Below are positions 10,501 to 21,087 of a stretch of DNA of 64,000 nt, one piece after another. The position numbers and the translations under genes are program-made. Each line of letters opens with the position of its first letter. Position 1 is the stretch's first letter. Below the pieces are notes generated by a model. That model did not search any database. It had not been told where the DNA came from and was given only the letters and a program-made list of their open reading frames with translations. Origin of the DNA: Curvularia sp. ZM96 (taxonomy: Eukaryota; Ascomycota; Dothideomycetes; Pleosporales; Pleosporaceae); contig JAJGBQ010000005.1 in NCBI GenBank assembly GCA_022457065.1, positions 868,001-932,000 of the forward strand, read 5' to 3'.

Positions 10501-11305
10501 AGATATCTGCGATGAGATCGTTGCCAATGGAGAAGCGTCCCTGCGTCTTTTGCACATGCTTCAAGAGCAACTCCTTCTCTTTTACTAGCTCGTTTCGTTT
10601 ACCGTTTGCTGCGTTGATGATGGCGACGGCTCCATTGATGTTGTTGGCTTTCAAGGCTGCTTCGGCTGGTGTTTGAGCACTGGAGTTGAGTGTGTTGTAG
10701 CTAGCTCCGTGCTTGAGTAGGTTCATGACTACTGCCAACGACCCCGATTTTGCTGCTGCGTAGTGAAGAACCGTTTCGCCCGTTCCCTGTGTCTTGAGTT
10801 CCAGATTCGGTCCGTATGCTAGGATGAGCTCCATAAGGTCAACCCGTCCATTCTTGACTGCAATGTGTAATGCGGTTTCTCCTCCGTCCTTGGTCGTGGC
10901 ATTGATGTTTGCACCGGCGTCGAGCAGAATTTTGGCAATCTCAACGTATCCATTTGCGATAGCAATGCACAGCGGTGGTTGTCCAATATCAGTGACATCG
11001 TCTGGTGACGCACCGGCTCGAAGAAAGTGTGACAGGGCTGCCTCACGCTGATGATAGACAGAATAGAATATGGGCGTCCATTCTTTGGACGGCTTGAAAT
11101 CCCCAGTTCTTTCCAGGCCGTCTCCCGACTTTCCAAATTTACATCTCAAAACCTCGACCGACGTTTGGAGCGCCGAGCCTTTACGTCGAAGCGAAGACGT
11201 GCGAGGACTCTTCTCCAAGTCGACGTCAATCTGTCGTAACATCGTGGGCTCCGAGTCACTCGAATAACCCGAGGAGGGACAGGTGCTGCATGAGTTAGTC
11301 GACAT
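7556..11305 (-). CDS. large ankyrin-repeat protein with C-terminal coiled coil
   Basis: Uninterrupted minus-strand gene for 1249 residues. After a Ser-rich, Cys-containing N-terminus (about 1-75), ankyrin repeats run in two blocks: roughly residues 75-640, with many matches to the G-TPLH-A---G---LL--GA pattern (for example GETALHIAVKNGRVDLMELI and GQTALHLAAINGLEKTARFL), and roughly 850-960 (NTPLHVAAMGG). Between them lies a less regular linker. A charged Lys/Glu-rich coiled coil follows (about 960-1045), then a Ser/Pro-rich, basic, probably disordered tail. No enzyme, kinase or NLR domain is attached, so a scaffold role is the safest inference. The ATG at 11305 is preceded in frame by a TAG, fixing the start. 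Upstream at 11330-11380 the minus strand shows a GTAAGC donor and a CTCCAG acceptor, so a 5' UTR intron is possible. Confidence 0.88.
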   Translation of the reverse strand: MSTNSCSTCPSSGYSSDSEPTMLRQIDVDLEKSPRTSSLRRKGSALQTSVEVLRCKFGKSGDGLERTGDFKPSKEWTPIFYSVYHQREAALSHFLRAGASPDDVTDIGQPPLCIAIANGYVEIAKILLDAGANINATTKDGGETALHIAVKNGRVDLMELILAYGPNLELKTQGTGETVLHYAAAKSGSLAVVMNLLKHGASYNTLNSSAQTPAEAALKANNINGAVAIINAANGKRNELVKEKELLLKHVQKTQGRFSIGNDLIADIFVAACDPESNVLVEAIKRNDVLLVEMFLEKGSDPDRQTARGQRPIFVALASADVSIIEAILKRNPDLSVRDEKGLNVLQAAFDCPLAKEKDTFEVVFKTLLEEGADAKVTYPDGKTLLHRAVSQSFGNVKISQMLVDAGVQVTAQDSEGNTALHYAIHSRSCLDMLLKYKANPQQPNANGLAPLLFATTHCKKENEPILESLVRVSDLRKTNAQGQTALHLAAINGLEKTARFLLRARADPTVVDKNKNSALLLAVKNHQWSVVPIFTSAPSVNAWDVNGYSALHHVVRSFPKSPATWKDVAVATASFCERGVSRSIRDRSGATPLILAVKTLPEEGLPVIEALLVQRAGAKASWNFVNHEDHTKRDALFYAATMGKATFVDALLKNGATFKFEEWIPSTHRLQSSKEANKQILKSFAEREWVRRTNVLREQPRIPDDHVSAFTTLFPVHDIELMISMGLEVNNLPKSTLGKSLLWAILRHIPMLPPLAPEYLIQVLKVVLSAGADPNASSSRHAKRSSWPCPQQGFTETPRFTIHPLTFLLEECPRIDIEVIRLLLAREAKPSLASGFYKGRFPLHCAVKARRVDAIEELLLEQGDMNCVDDTGRTPIYLAAESGDWEMIDVLIGRGAELGVADSEKNTPLHVAAMGGSEKVITSMVRAGAKVDVKNAKGLTPLGCLCAGLEEKEKRGIEVMLKGSEATGKRVGEVETKKVEAKTNKFNAEVKKDSEERNLAAIQENEKAAREATREQEQAKVRLQKEQEEKAKLLKEKEALDKVKNLPVMAKEVPVKPKPQVTFQPLSQDKVEPTATTEPTSPALRKHRSISLFRKSSFFFNKHKSAIFSADSDAAPKPKHTTLLSMRINASFRHRSTSNLSSLASNPPSPSTPNILQSPDFFKKDFSISPAAAQRPSVPVSSAAIQDRLMAPRVDSSLSQRMSKGKSEILDLDLVNEKLQRNSYNTQEDKADSEFSDWLKMSNMLDNL

Positions 11306-13146
11306 TTTTTGTAGACACCAACGTCTAGTAAACCTGGAGAAGCATACTGATCAAAAGGGAAGGAATGAGCTTACCATATAATCGGGGAGCGGGAGGACCT
11401 GGGTGCACAGAGGGTGAAGAAGCTCGCATCAGCCTCAGCAAAGACAGGCTCAACCACGGGAGATTGACATACATACGTTTCATCGGCGTCTCCTCTCGGG
11501 CGCCCGATCGGGAAGCCGGACGAGTGGCGCTACACGAATCAAGAGGATCTTTGCGCCCTGTTCAGCTTGCTTACCGCTAGGCAGCGCGACCTACTCACCA
11601 ATCACTACCGACTTTTCGTGGCTCGAAGCTAGTTGCGCTCTAGCCTCTGACCGAAAGCGGCGGCATTGCAGTGTCTGGCCCGGCTGTCGATAGAGTACGA
11701 CTCGCGCTGCCACGAATGGCACGTTGACAGCCATTGCCACGATGCACCCCTGCGTATCTTTCTTGTCAATCTGCCACAGAAGCAACTCCAAAGCCGATCC
11801 ATACAGCCTACAAGGCCCCCACGCGAGAAGACATGATGTGCAATATGATGTGCAATATGTTGCGCAATCAGCGCTCCTTGCGCTTCGGACGGTGTGTACG
11901 GGTTGTCAACACTTTCAGCCTTGAGGCGCCTCAGACCGTCCCCCGGCTCTCCCTGAGCCTCATTCCACGGTAACTACTAATCCGGGGTCTGGAGGGAAAA
12001 AAGTAACAAGGGAAAAAACAGAAAGCGCGATACGACCCCCACCCACACCATCTCGATCTTTTGTACTCTCCATTCCACACTCAAACATCAAATAACAAGG
12101 AAATGCATTGTCATAGCTTGTCGAAAACAATAACCAGAAAAGATACCCGCCGATCTCCCGGACACGCTTCCGTAAAGGCTGCGCGATCTTCACTCAAAGA
12201 CCCACGTGTTTGTATATTACTTGACCTCACTTAGTCCAGGGGCTTGGGTCATGTTGTTCAGGGGTTCGCTGTGCAGCGGGGCCAAGCGCGATGGCGCCTC
12301 AAGCTACCGTAACTCAAATATCTCCACAAACATTGCGTCTTCGCCTGTCCCGCTCGTTGGCACGGGACTGAAAAAGCACCGTAGAAGCCGACAGATCTGT
12401 GGAAAGAAACATGGAGCACGAGTGCTAAGAGCGATCAGAGAGGTATGATCCTTTTCTTAATCCTTAGTCATTGATTTTTCTTTCCATGTCACTTTCTCCA
12501 CATCAGACCACAAAGAGGAGCGTGCGAGAGAGGATCGTGGGGAGAGTTCATTGTCGGTGTTTGTTGGGTGTACGCATAGTTCGTCCTTGTCTCTTCCCCC
12601 ATATCGTTCCATGTTTCGCGTATTTTGCTGAGTAGATATTGAGTTCAACGAAAATGTTTGCGCAATCACATAGGCGTTGCTGGGTGAACGCAGTTCATAT
12701 CCAACTTTGAATACATTACTACCTGGCAACAAGTAAGGAGTTGCTTCCTCCCGGGTGGAGGGGGATCAGCCATGATCCAGTGGTTTGGATAAATATAGGC
12801 TTTTTCAAGCCTCACGTAAAAAACGAGCGGAGGACACCCGATTTGGACGGCGTGGCGCAGATTTGAGTACTTTTTCGTTTCATCTACTGTAAGTCACTAA
12901 GGCCAAGCAAAAACGAGTGTGATAGTAACGCAATCAGCTTTGCGCACCAAGATAACCATGCCATCCGTTACAATCTGTTTCCTCCTCTTCCCATCATTCT
13001 ACCTCCTCTCTGTCAGCAACAATTTCGTCTCCCTCAACACACCATGTATCAGTTACGCGATAGCGCATAGCTTGTTAGGGCGCTAGTCAGAGGTGTTGCA
13101 CGCCCAATACTCTTTCTAGCGAGCACACTAAACAACACGCCGTCTC
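11306..13146. other. gene-free stretch between the ankyrin and MFS genes
   Basis: About 1.8 kb with only short open frames. The part next to 11306 contains donor-like GTAAGC/GTGAGT sequences on the minus strand (around 11375, 11570 and 11595) that could belong to a spliced 5' UTR of the ankyrin gene. I found no tRNA, repeat or protein-like frame. Confidence 0.4.
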
Positions 13147-14661
13147 TTAGAATTTTACACCTAGTCTCCAGCCGACCTGCAAAGCGCGGCTCCACACGAA
13201 GCAGAGCGAAGCCACAATATAGCAGACCGCTGTCCAGATGACAACGCCCCAATAATGTCCGCCTGTAGTCTGGATGATAGCTCCTGCAATTGGTATGCCT
13301 GTAAGCGTGCTGAAGCTCACGACCGTGTAACAGGTAGCGTAGTATCGCCCATAAACGTTAGTATCACACAGCTGGCCCACGCACACCGGGGTCAGAGATA
13401 TGTTAGAGCCAGAGGCAAATCCGAAGAGCACGGCATAGACAATCGAGAGGCCTTTGATAGCCGCGGCTGCAGATGCAGTGGTCGGGGTGAGTAGCGAAGC
13501 TGGAAGCCAGAACACTAGCGACGTGGCAGAGCAGATTGCCAAAGCGGCAATCATGCTATTGAACCGGCCCAGTTTGTCAGCCAGCAATCCAGGGACCCAG
13601 CGGCCGAAGCAGCTGCCTGCGTTGAAGATGGCGAGCAGCTGGTAAGAGAAAGACGGGCTGAATGCACCAGTGCTCACAGCAAAGGTCGTGAGGTAAGTGA
13701 TTGGAATGAAGAGCGCCCATTCCATCATGAAAATACCTACTGTGAGCAGGAAATAGCTCTGGTTGCTGAATATTCTGAAGTCAGGCCATACCGACTGTCC
13801 AACCTTTGGAGGAAGTCGAGAGCGGATGAGAAAACAAGCGCCGATGCAGCAGAAGAGCGTAATGAAACCAATGATGCGGGTCGCCCATGGGAATCCCACA
13901 GCAGGTAATAGCTTCTCCAATGCCAGCGGGAAGATGACGCCACCCACCGATCCTCCGGTAGCAGCCACACCTGTTGCGTTACCCCGCTTTTGGTGAAAGA
14001 AATGGCTCACTGCTGCGAATGCAGGAGTAAAGATAAGCGAGGTACCGAGGCCTCCAAGGACGCCAAATACAAGGAAGAAATGCCAGTACAACGTGCAAAG
14101 TCCGAGTAGGAAGTTCGATAGACATATCAAGATACTACCAGCCAGGACTAGCAATCTCGGGCCGTGGGCGTCAAAGATGGGGCCAATCTGAAGTCCACAG
14201 AAAAAGGACAAAAAGACATACATGCTGAAGATCCAGGAGATGGTCGACTCGCTGTAGTCTTGCAAGTAGTGCTCGGCGATGTAGGCATGGTAGATACCCA
14301 CGGTGTTCATCATACCCAGCGAGGCAATGAGCCCTAGGAATGATCCGAGGACAACGGACCAGGCACCTAGGCCTCCTTCTGGATAGGTTACCTCAGTGTG
14401 AGTAGTAGAGGTGATAGATCGAGATTCCTCATCACGAGGTTGGTATTCTTTTTCATATCCAGTTGCAGTGCTGTTTTGGGGATTCTCCTTGGGCCTGGGT
14501 GATGCCAGGGCATCGGCGGTTGGAGTTGGGGCACTTGGGCATGGTGTAAGCGTGTCCGAAGGCGGGATGGTAAACTCTGCTTGAGGGTAGGTATTGACTC
14601 GAGTGAGAGTATTCTGCTGGCTTATTGGTCCTGGCGTGCTGCCTTTAGGTTCGCTGCTCAT
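13147..14661 (-). CDS. MFS transporter, monocarboxylate porter type
   Basis: Single exon, 504 residues. A hydrophilic N-terminal tail of about 100 residues (Ser/Thr/Pro-rich) ends in YPEGGLGAWSVVLGSF, the typical entry into the first membrane segment of fungal monocarboxylate-permease-like (MCT/MCH family) transporters. Twelve hydrophobic segments follow, with GLGTSLIFTPAFAAVSHFF and a central loop before WPDFRIFSNQSYFLL. Yeast relatives (Mch-type) carry riboflavin or unknown monocarboxylates across the plasma membrane; the substrate here cannot be assigned. The frame is open to 14724 but starts there with GTG, so the ATG at 14661 (MSSEPKGS) is taken. The length is normal for the family and nothing is missing. 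Confidence 0.88.
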   Translation of the reverse strand: MSSEPKGSTPGPISQQNTLTRVNTYPQAEFTIPPSDTLTPCPSAPTPTADALASPRPKENPQNSTATGYEKEYQPRDEESRSITSTTHTEVTYPEGGLGAWSVVLGSFLGLIASLGMMNTVGIYHAYIAEHYLQDYSESTISWIFSMYVFLSFFCGLQIGPIFDAHGPRLLVLAGSILICLSNFLLGLCTLYWHFFLVFGVLGGLGTSLIFTPAFAAVSHFFHQKRGNATGVAATGGSVGGVIFPLALEKLLPAVGFPWATRIIGFITLFCCIGACFLIRSRLPPKVGQSVWPDFRIFSNQSYFLLTVGIFMMEWALFIPITYLTTFAVSTGAFSPSFSYQLLAIFNAGSCFGRWVPGLLADKLGRFNSMIAALAICSATSLVFWLPASLLTPTTASAAAAIKGLSIVYAVLFGFASGSNISLTPVCVGQLCDTNVYGRYYATCYTVVSFSTLTGIPIAGAIIQTTGGHYWGVVIWTAVCYIVASLCFVWSRALQVGWRLGVKF

Positions 14662-16346
14662 ACGAGGTGTTGAGGTGATGTCGGAAAGAGGACGGATAAT
14701 GTAACAGTGTTGCGGGTAATGCACGCGCAGTTGTATTTCAATGATAGAAGAACAAGTTTGTCAAGGTTCTTTCACAGTCCCCGAGGTACGTCCACTGCTA
14801 CCCTAAATGCCTCCCAATCGATGACGCGCGCCGTTGATTGAGGTGCGATTGTGGTTCTCCGAGCCGTTTGGTGTAGAGAGAAAGAGAACCACAAGAGGTA
14901 TAAGTACCCCAGGAAACAGTAGAGGGGTAATAACCATGACCAAATGATCCACTTGGGGAGTTCGCCTATTTGCCTTGATGCGGTATCGGCCGCTGCCAAC
15001 GAAGAGTTTTCCACCACCAGCCGGATCATGATTCGCCCTAGAAGCCGAAGACCAAGACTCGATTGGATATTGGCGGTGAACTTGGGAACGGGCCGTCATA
15101 GCACTCGGAATGACGGCCTCTTCGGAGTAGAACGCGGAATCGAGGGTGTTGGGAAGAGAGCTTGCTGTGGTTTGCCGCTTAGTTCATGCCAAGGACTTTT
15201 TCAATACCACTTCGAATCCACCTGAAGTCTCCAGAAGGGATGACCATATTCATGTGACAATTCGTATTCAGCAGATATTTCGATATTTTACCTAAAAGTG
15301 TTCAACGTCGACCAATCATTCTCTGCATGTCGAAATGCGTTCCCCATTAGTTTGCGGGTCCTCGACCATGTATCCCTGCAAACGTCAGAACCAATTTCGG
15401 ACATGGATGGCGGTACACAAGGAGCAGCAGCTACCGCGGGATTTTCGGCAACTCGGAGTGGCGCATTGTGGTCACGGGCCGTGTACGTGCCTCCATGTGT
15501 ACTCTAACAAGACTGTATAGTCGTCGGAGCTCTTTCATGACCAATGCCAAGGTCCATACAGTCATAGGTCTCTATGTCAGTTTATGTCATAAAAACATTG
15601 CCGATACGGTCAAAATGGGGTTGCAACATAGTATGAATGGCTTGTCTAGGCTTCATGATCCGGTAAGAATGTCATGTGCCTGGCCTGAATTTAAACCTCG
15701 ACATGTAAAAAGAAGGTTATACCTGGAAAGTTTCATAGTTGAGTAAATCTACGTCCGGTAGGTGTCTGGCTGGTACCTGTGGGGTAGGTATCACAATGGT
15801 GATTCACGTCGTCAGGTATTGCAACGAATGATTTTGGTCGTGCAAGTGCCGTGATAGTAGTGTGTCTACATCTAATAGTTGTCACATAGTAATTAGTTTA
15901 CGTGCAGTAGTTAATCGAAAAGCATCAATCGAACGGCACCCCTCTGTCATTACACCTCCCAAACTGCTAGCAATATCGAAATGTAGATAATGAAATACTT
16001 AATACCAGACGTCAAATATTCTCACATATTATATATTTATTCCCACATTCCTACATTTTGTACTTCACATTCTTCTATTCTCATGTTTTGAGCATATACT
16101 TGACCTTTTATATTATATATTCATACCTTCCATATTCATACATTTCATATTCTTACATTTCACACTCTTAAATTTCACTCTTAAATTTCACTCTTAAATT
16201 TCACTCTTAAATTTCACTCTTAAATTTCACTCTTAAATTTCATATTCTACACCTTATTATCATATCAGAGACACGAAGGAAAGACTAAATTCATCACAGT
16301 GATACCTACAACAGCCACATCACGCATATACCTACCATTTCCATCC
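14662..16346. other. gene-free stretch with an AT-rich right half
   Basis: The left half (to about 15750) is ordinary intergenic sequence upstream of the MFS gene. A minus-strand frame at 14772-15029 contains one hydrophobic stretch but does not look like a gene. From about 15850 to 16280 the sequence becomes very AT-rich, with loosely repeated TTTCATATTC/ACATTTCAC words that end in a perfect 13 bp minisatellite listed separately. Confidence 0.45.
16163..16240. repeat. minisatellite, 13 bp unit, six perfect copies
   Basis: The unit CACTCTTAAATTT is repeated six times without a mismatch (16163-16240). Upstream, degenerate versions of the same words (CATTTCATATTCTTA) suggest the array grew out of an older AT-rich low-complexity tract. 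It lies about 110 bp beyond the stop codon of the acetoacetate-decarboxylase-like gene. Confidence 0.95.
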
Positions 16347-17454
16347 TCACAACTTCCACTCCGTAACATCTCCAAGCACCCAATTCACATCCTCCATCCA
16401 CCCACCAATCCGCCACGCTCCAAGTCCCCTAGGGAAGAAAACCTTATCCCCCTCTTGCACTTCGCCACTCGGCTCATGAACCTCAACCCAGCACCCCCTC
16501 GCTCTCGGACTGGTAGCTGAAATATCAAACGCACACCATCGGTCCGTCCCCGGAAGCACCGCAAGTGACTTTTCAGGATCAAGGTCATATTCATCTATCT
16601 TTGGCCCTTCAATCGCCGCTTTTGCTGCTGCCTTGTGACCTGCTGGTTCGGGAATGGGCGGTTGAGCAACTGTCAGACTCATCGGGATGTACTTGGTGTT
16701 TACAGGGAGAGCCGGAAACCATTGCCAGGGCTTGAGCGTGCAGGCGAAGAATGGCGCCACGCCGTCGCCGTCCTTGGTTCCTGGTGGGAATACCTGGATG
16801 GTAAGAGATTGCGGGGGTGCCTGACCTTGAGGTGTTGGTGGCGCGGAGAAATTGAAGCGCGCGAGATGTTTAGGTATGTTCCAGTTCAAACGGCCGTTGT
16901 AGGTTGTTGTGCGCTGGGAGACATAGATGCGGGAGATGCGGAGGGCTTTTTTGGGGATCTTGGGTGTTGTACCGTCGCTGGGAACAGTGAAGTTGCCGGG
17001 AACGAACATGATTTCGTCGTATTGGCCTATATCTTCGTTAGACACGTGTGTTCATCAAGTCGTGGGGTTGTTGTAAGGTTTCCGGCGACTTCCGACTCAT
17101 CAACATTCAGGATTAACATAACCACGTCCATACACGCACCTCCCTGGCTACAAAGTACATGCGCACTTTAATTGTTTCGATCAAAGAAGACAGTTGCCAA
17201 ATCTTAACGAAATAACACATACCAACAGGCGTCTCTGAATACCTCACAATGATAACCGCTCCGAGCCCCCCAACAAACTTTCCCATCTCTTCTTCGTCCC
17301 ATGCCTTTTCAAACTCATCATGCGTCCCTTTAGGCAAATCCTTCACCGACAGGAAAAGCGAGTAACTCTCTGCCCTGAGATTCTTCCATGGCCCCTTGGA
17401 CCTAGGCACAGGATGCTGGCTCGGCTCCCCACTAAAAGTCCCGTACTCTGCCAT
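16347..17454 (-). CDS. acetoacetate decarboxylase-like beta-barrel protein
   Basis: Two exons: 17454-17223 and 17026-16347, with a 196 bp intron (17027-17222; GTATGT donor, ATATAG acceptor), giving 303 residues. The join yields YSETPVGQYDEIMFVPG, the conserved early block of the fungal acetoacetate-decarboxylase-like (ADC superfamily) proteins. LNWNIPKHLARF follows further on, with a C-terminal block LGAWRIGGWMEDVNW. True ADCs use a lysine to form a Schiff base; I cannot identify an equivalent here with confidence, and the fungal relatives are uncharacterised, so no reaction is claimed. An alternative acceptor 10 bases upstream in the intron would break the PVG-QYDE match. The start is the first ATG in frame; a TTTCGCAG just upstream at about 17495 may end a 5' UTR intron. 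Confidence 0.72.
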
Positions 17455-20400
17455 TTGTGCACAAAACGCGATTACAGTGGGTTTCTTGAGACTCTGCGAA
17501 AGAAGCAAACAACGTGAGGTGGAGAGTCAAGTTATGGGCGTTGTGGGCGTCGAGCACCCTGTATGAGGTTGTTCTACAAGGAAGCTTGTGACGGGCGGTA
17601 CAGCCGAGGTGCTCATGCCCTTCTTCTCTGACGGCGCGGGGGCAGTCGCAGCTTACCTTGCATCGCTTTCAGCTGCACTGCAACTAGGCTGGCTGTTTAA
17701 CCATGGTTCTCGAGAAAACTGCTATCCGCCTCAGCGAATAACCGGCTTTGGGGTATATGTTGAACAAATATTGGCTTGCAGAGGTGCTAGTGGACTAGAA
17801 TGTAAGCAGCGCAAGGCACATATGGGTGCGCGGTCTTGTTTTGCCAGTATGACGAGCAGCTGTATACGCTATGTTCAGTGATTTTTTTTCTATCAGAAGA
17901 GATGAAGTAGGCCAGTTATGCGACTGGCAGTCAAAGCGCCGAATGCATGCTCAGGTAAACCTACGAAGTGGAGCCGAGTCGGAAACGCAGTAAGCACTTG
18001 AGCAGGAGATCGTGTCTTCGGCGGCACATCGCAACAAGACAATCGGAGTAAGTAACAAGCAGCGACAAGACCTGAACATAGCGCGGATAGGCACGCACGT
18101 CGTGTTTCCAAAGTATATGTATTACCCTTCGGTCCTTCCATGTCCCCTCCCCCACCGACCGACACGGTCAAACCTCGTAAATGTAGTCAGCATCAACCAA
18201 GACCTCTATACCTTTACTTTGTTCCGCTACTATTTGTAGAGTATACACAACTCGGCTCCGCTAACCATGTAACACTAAACCTACAAGCGCCTATACGTAT
18301 ATCACAACACAGATACGGAATCTTAATCTCACTGCGTGTCGCATGCGTGCACATAGACTACGTAGACTCCTCCCCCTCTGTGCACCGCCGTAGCCCCCCA
18401 AAGTGGAGAAGGAATAGAAGTATACCGGAGTTTCTATTAACCCCCGGAAAAAAAGACCGCCTACTGGAGGCATGTCTGGAAAAATACAAGCTCCACTTTT
18501 CGCATCTTTTCCAACGCCCGCCATAGCCGCAGCGCAACCTAAGAATATGCACGACATTACATGCATTGTACGTTATACCCAGGGTTAACGAAACCGAAAG
18601 AAAAAATCGGGGCTGTGGAGATTTCGGCTCTCTTTCTGATACTGCTACTATACCGCTGGTTTGCTGCTGCTGCTGCTAGAACTAGTAGTAGTACCTAACT
18701 AAAAAATGCGCGATGCGAGATTTCATGCAAGATGCGAGAAAACGCATGGAAGGACGAGAGAAGGAACGCTTAGGGACTATATTTCTTACCAAGGAAAAGG
18801 ATATGCATCTTTATTGCCCATAACAACAGCCCTCAAACATGAGTTTTCCACGACGTAACCTTACTGCATTTTCCTCGGAACACACACGCACCATTCGTGC
18901 TCCTCGGAGGGAAACCATGTCCTCGCCAACCCACGAAACCCACCATCGCTTTCGCATCTACGCTTGCATCTCAGCGCCCCCTCCCCTCCCCTCTTAACCC
19001 TTCTCCAGCCGTTCCCTCCTTTTTTTGCCCACTTCAGCCCAAGCCCAAAACGCGTCCCACACATCCAATCCCTTTAGTCCCATCTCAACCCTTCCCGGCC
19101 AAGTACGGCAAACCACTGCTTTGCTCTTGGGCCCCCCACACACACCAATACCACACTACTACTATGTGTGACACTAATTCACCCACGCGCGCCAGAGAAA
19201 TACTCCGTCTCAGCTAGGCTTGGGGTTTTTGGAGCGAGATGAGAGGCTATGGAAATCAGGCAGTCTGGGCACAAGGGGTGCATTGGCGTTAGTAGTGTAG
19301 CCGCTCACGTGCCCTTTTCTTGTCGACGGGGTTAACTTGTCGTTGAGGCTGATCTGGTCCTGTTTGGTCTCTCGGAACGGCAGTGAGCCAGTCAACGTTA
19401 CTACCTCGCACCACCCAATGAAATAGGGCCAAAGCGAAGAAGGGGGTGAGTTTGCTTGGCTCTGTTGTTCATTCCCAAACTACCTACCTCACTCAGTTAA
19501 GATATTCTTCTCCCGTGTGGAATGTAGCTTATACACAGCCCGTGGCGAACACATATCGGAGTAACTTTTAACCCCAGCCAACAAAATAAAGTTTTCCCCA
19601 AGTCCGAACGGCAGATAGGTACGTTTATTTACATTGTTGCAACGTTTACCAGTACAGCTTCCGACACTCCGCAGCCTTGTCCCGGTCCCAGCAGTCTGCT
19701 TTGCGCCACGAGTCGTACCACATCTCTTTTCCGTAGATCTTACATACCACACTCTCACGTGCGTTTGTCCGACTGGCTAGCTGTCTCCATGGACGTGCGT
19801 TGCTCTTTGCGTACGTGCACTTGCGTGGGAGGAGCGTGCGTAATATTTTCTTGTGGCGCCGCCGTGATGGAGTGGGACGTGCACGTCAGTAGCCGCTTGG
19901 TACTTGTCGGACAGGGCAGAGTAGCGCTGGGACCCTGAGAGGGCCGTGTGTGCGTATGTGCACGCGCGGACGAAGTGGAGTGGGTTGCGTGGGTTTGTGC
20001 GTAGATGTGGACGTGTGGGTTGGGGGCGAGATTTCAATGTCCCAGGTCCCAATATTCCCAATTGTCTAGATCTCTAAGTAGTCATATGGGTAGTTGAGTG
20101 GCGTGTGCACGTGCGAGTTTCCTGGTACATGTGTAGGTAAAGAAAAGAGAGGAGCAGAGTCGCAGAGTCGCTTAGCTCGCCTTGTCGTTACGACCAACGG
20201 CCGTAACTAAATAAGGGTACCTTACTCTGGTCGCGTGGGTAGGAGCATGGAAGGGCCTTGTACAACGTGCGGCATGCTTCATCTCGGCTTTAGGGCCCTG
20301 ATTAGTAGGTCGTTGTCCAAAGACAAAACAGCGGTCAAGAAGAGAAACAGTACGTGTGTTCGCGTGATGGATGAGGAATTGTAACGCCGAGGAGAAAGAG

Positions 20401-21087
20401 GGAGAAGAGGACACGAGACACAAGACGTGAGACACGTAATGCAAATCGACCCAAAATAGTAAAGTGTAGAGCGTGGTATTATGGAGATCCCGCCTTGTCC
20501 AACCTGTCTCCTAAGACGACTGACTGACTGAAAAGCATCGAGTCTATGAACCATTTCTGCATCCAAAAAAGAAAACGTAAATAAACCCGTTGTAGAACTG
20601 AAGAAAAATCAACAACAACCAGACAGCGCATAAGCATAGACCTGTTTTGATAACTTTTTGTGACTACGATGTGAACGCCCGTTTTTATAAAGACCCAAAG
20701 TCTAGAAAAGATCTCGAGGAAATGGAGAGGGCCCAGGGGATATAATTCCGCGTAAAACAAACAACAAAGAAAAGGGCGTCTCATAAGTCGAAACATGGGT
20801 ACTGGCCGACGAGTATTTGTATCCAAGCATCAAGGCTGGCTGGCTTGGTGGTAGAAGATGAGGGTGGATTTCTCCCGATCCGAGGAACGCCAGGAGATGC
20901 AGAGGACGAAGAGGTGAACCAGTCGTAACCTTTTCGTCTTATGGATAAAAGAAAACGGGTATAGGCCAAGGCAGCAAATTCTTTGGCGCGTATTTCAAAC
21001 GTCGGGGTATTATGAGAAGCAAAGAACTGGCCAGACGCTTCGAAAAGCAGCCCGGACATGGCAAAGCGAAAAAGGCATGTGATGCAG
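17455..21087. other. 3.6 kb gene-free stretch
   Basis: No frame here looks like protein. It contains a short GCTGCT triplet run near 18661-18680 and C-rich and ACGTGC-rich stretches. The last few hundred bases before 21088 are the presumed 3' UTR of the Sfp1-like gene. The length is unusual next to neighbouring gene spacing, so a long non-coding RNA or long UTR is possible, but nothing in the sequence proves it. Confidence 0.4.

Noticed and set aside
14772..15029. Frame with one hydrophobic segment upstream of the MFS gene
   Set aside because: Short, with overlapping frames of similar length nearby and no clear start context or conservation signal.
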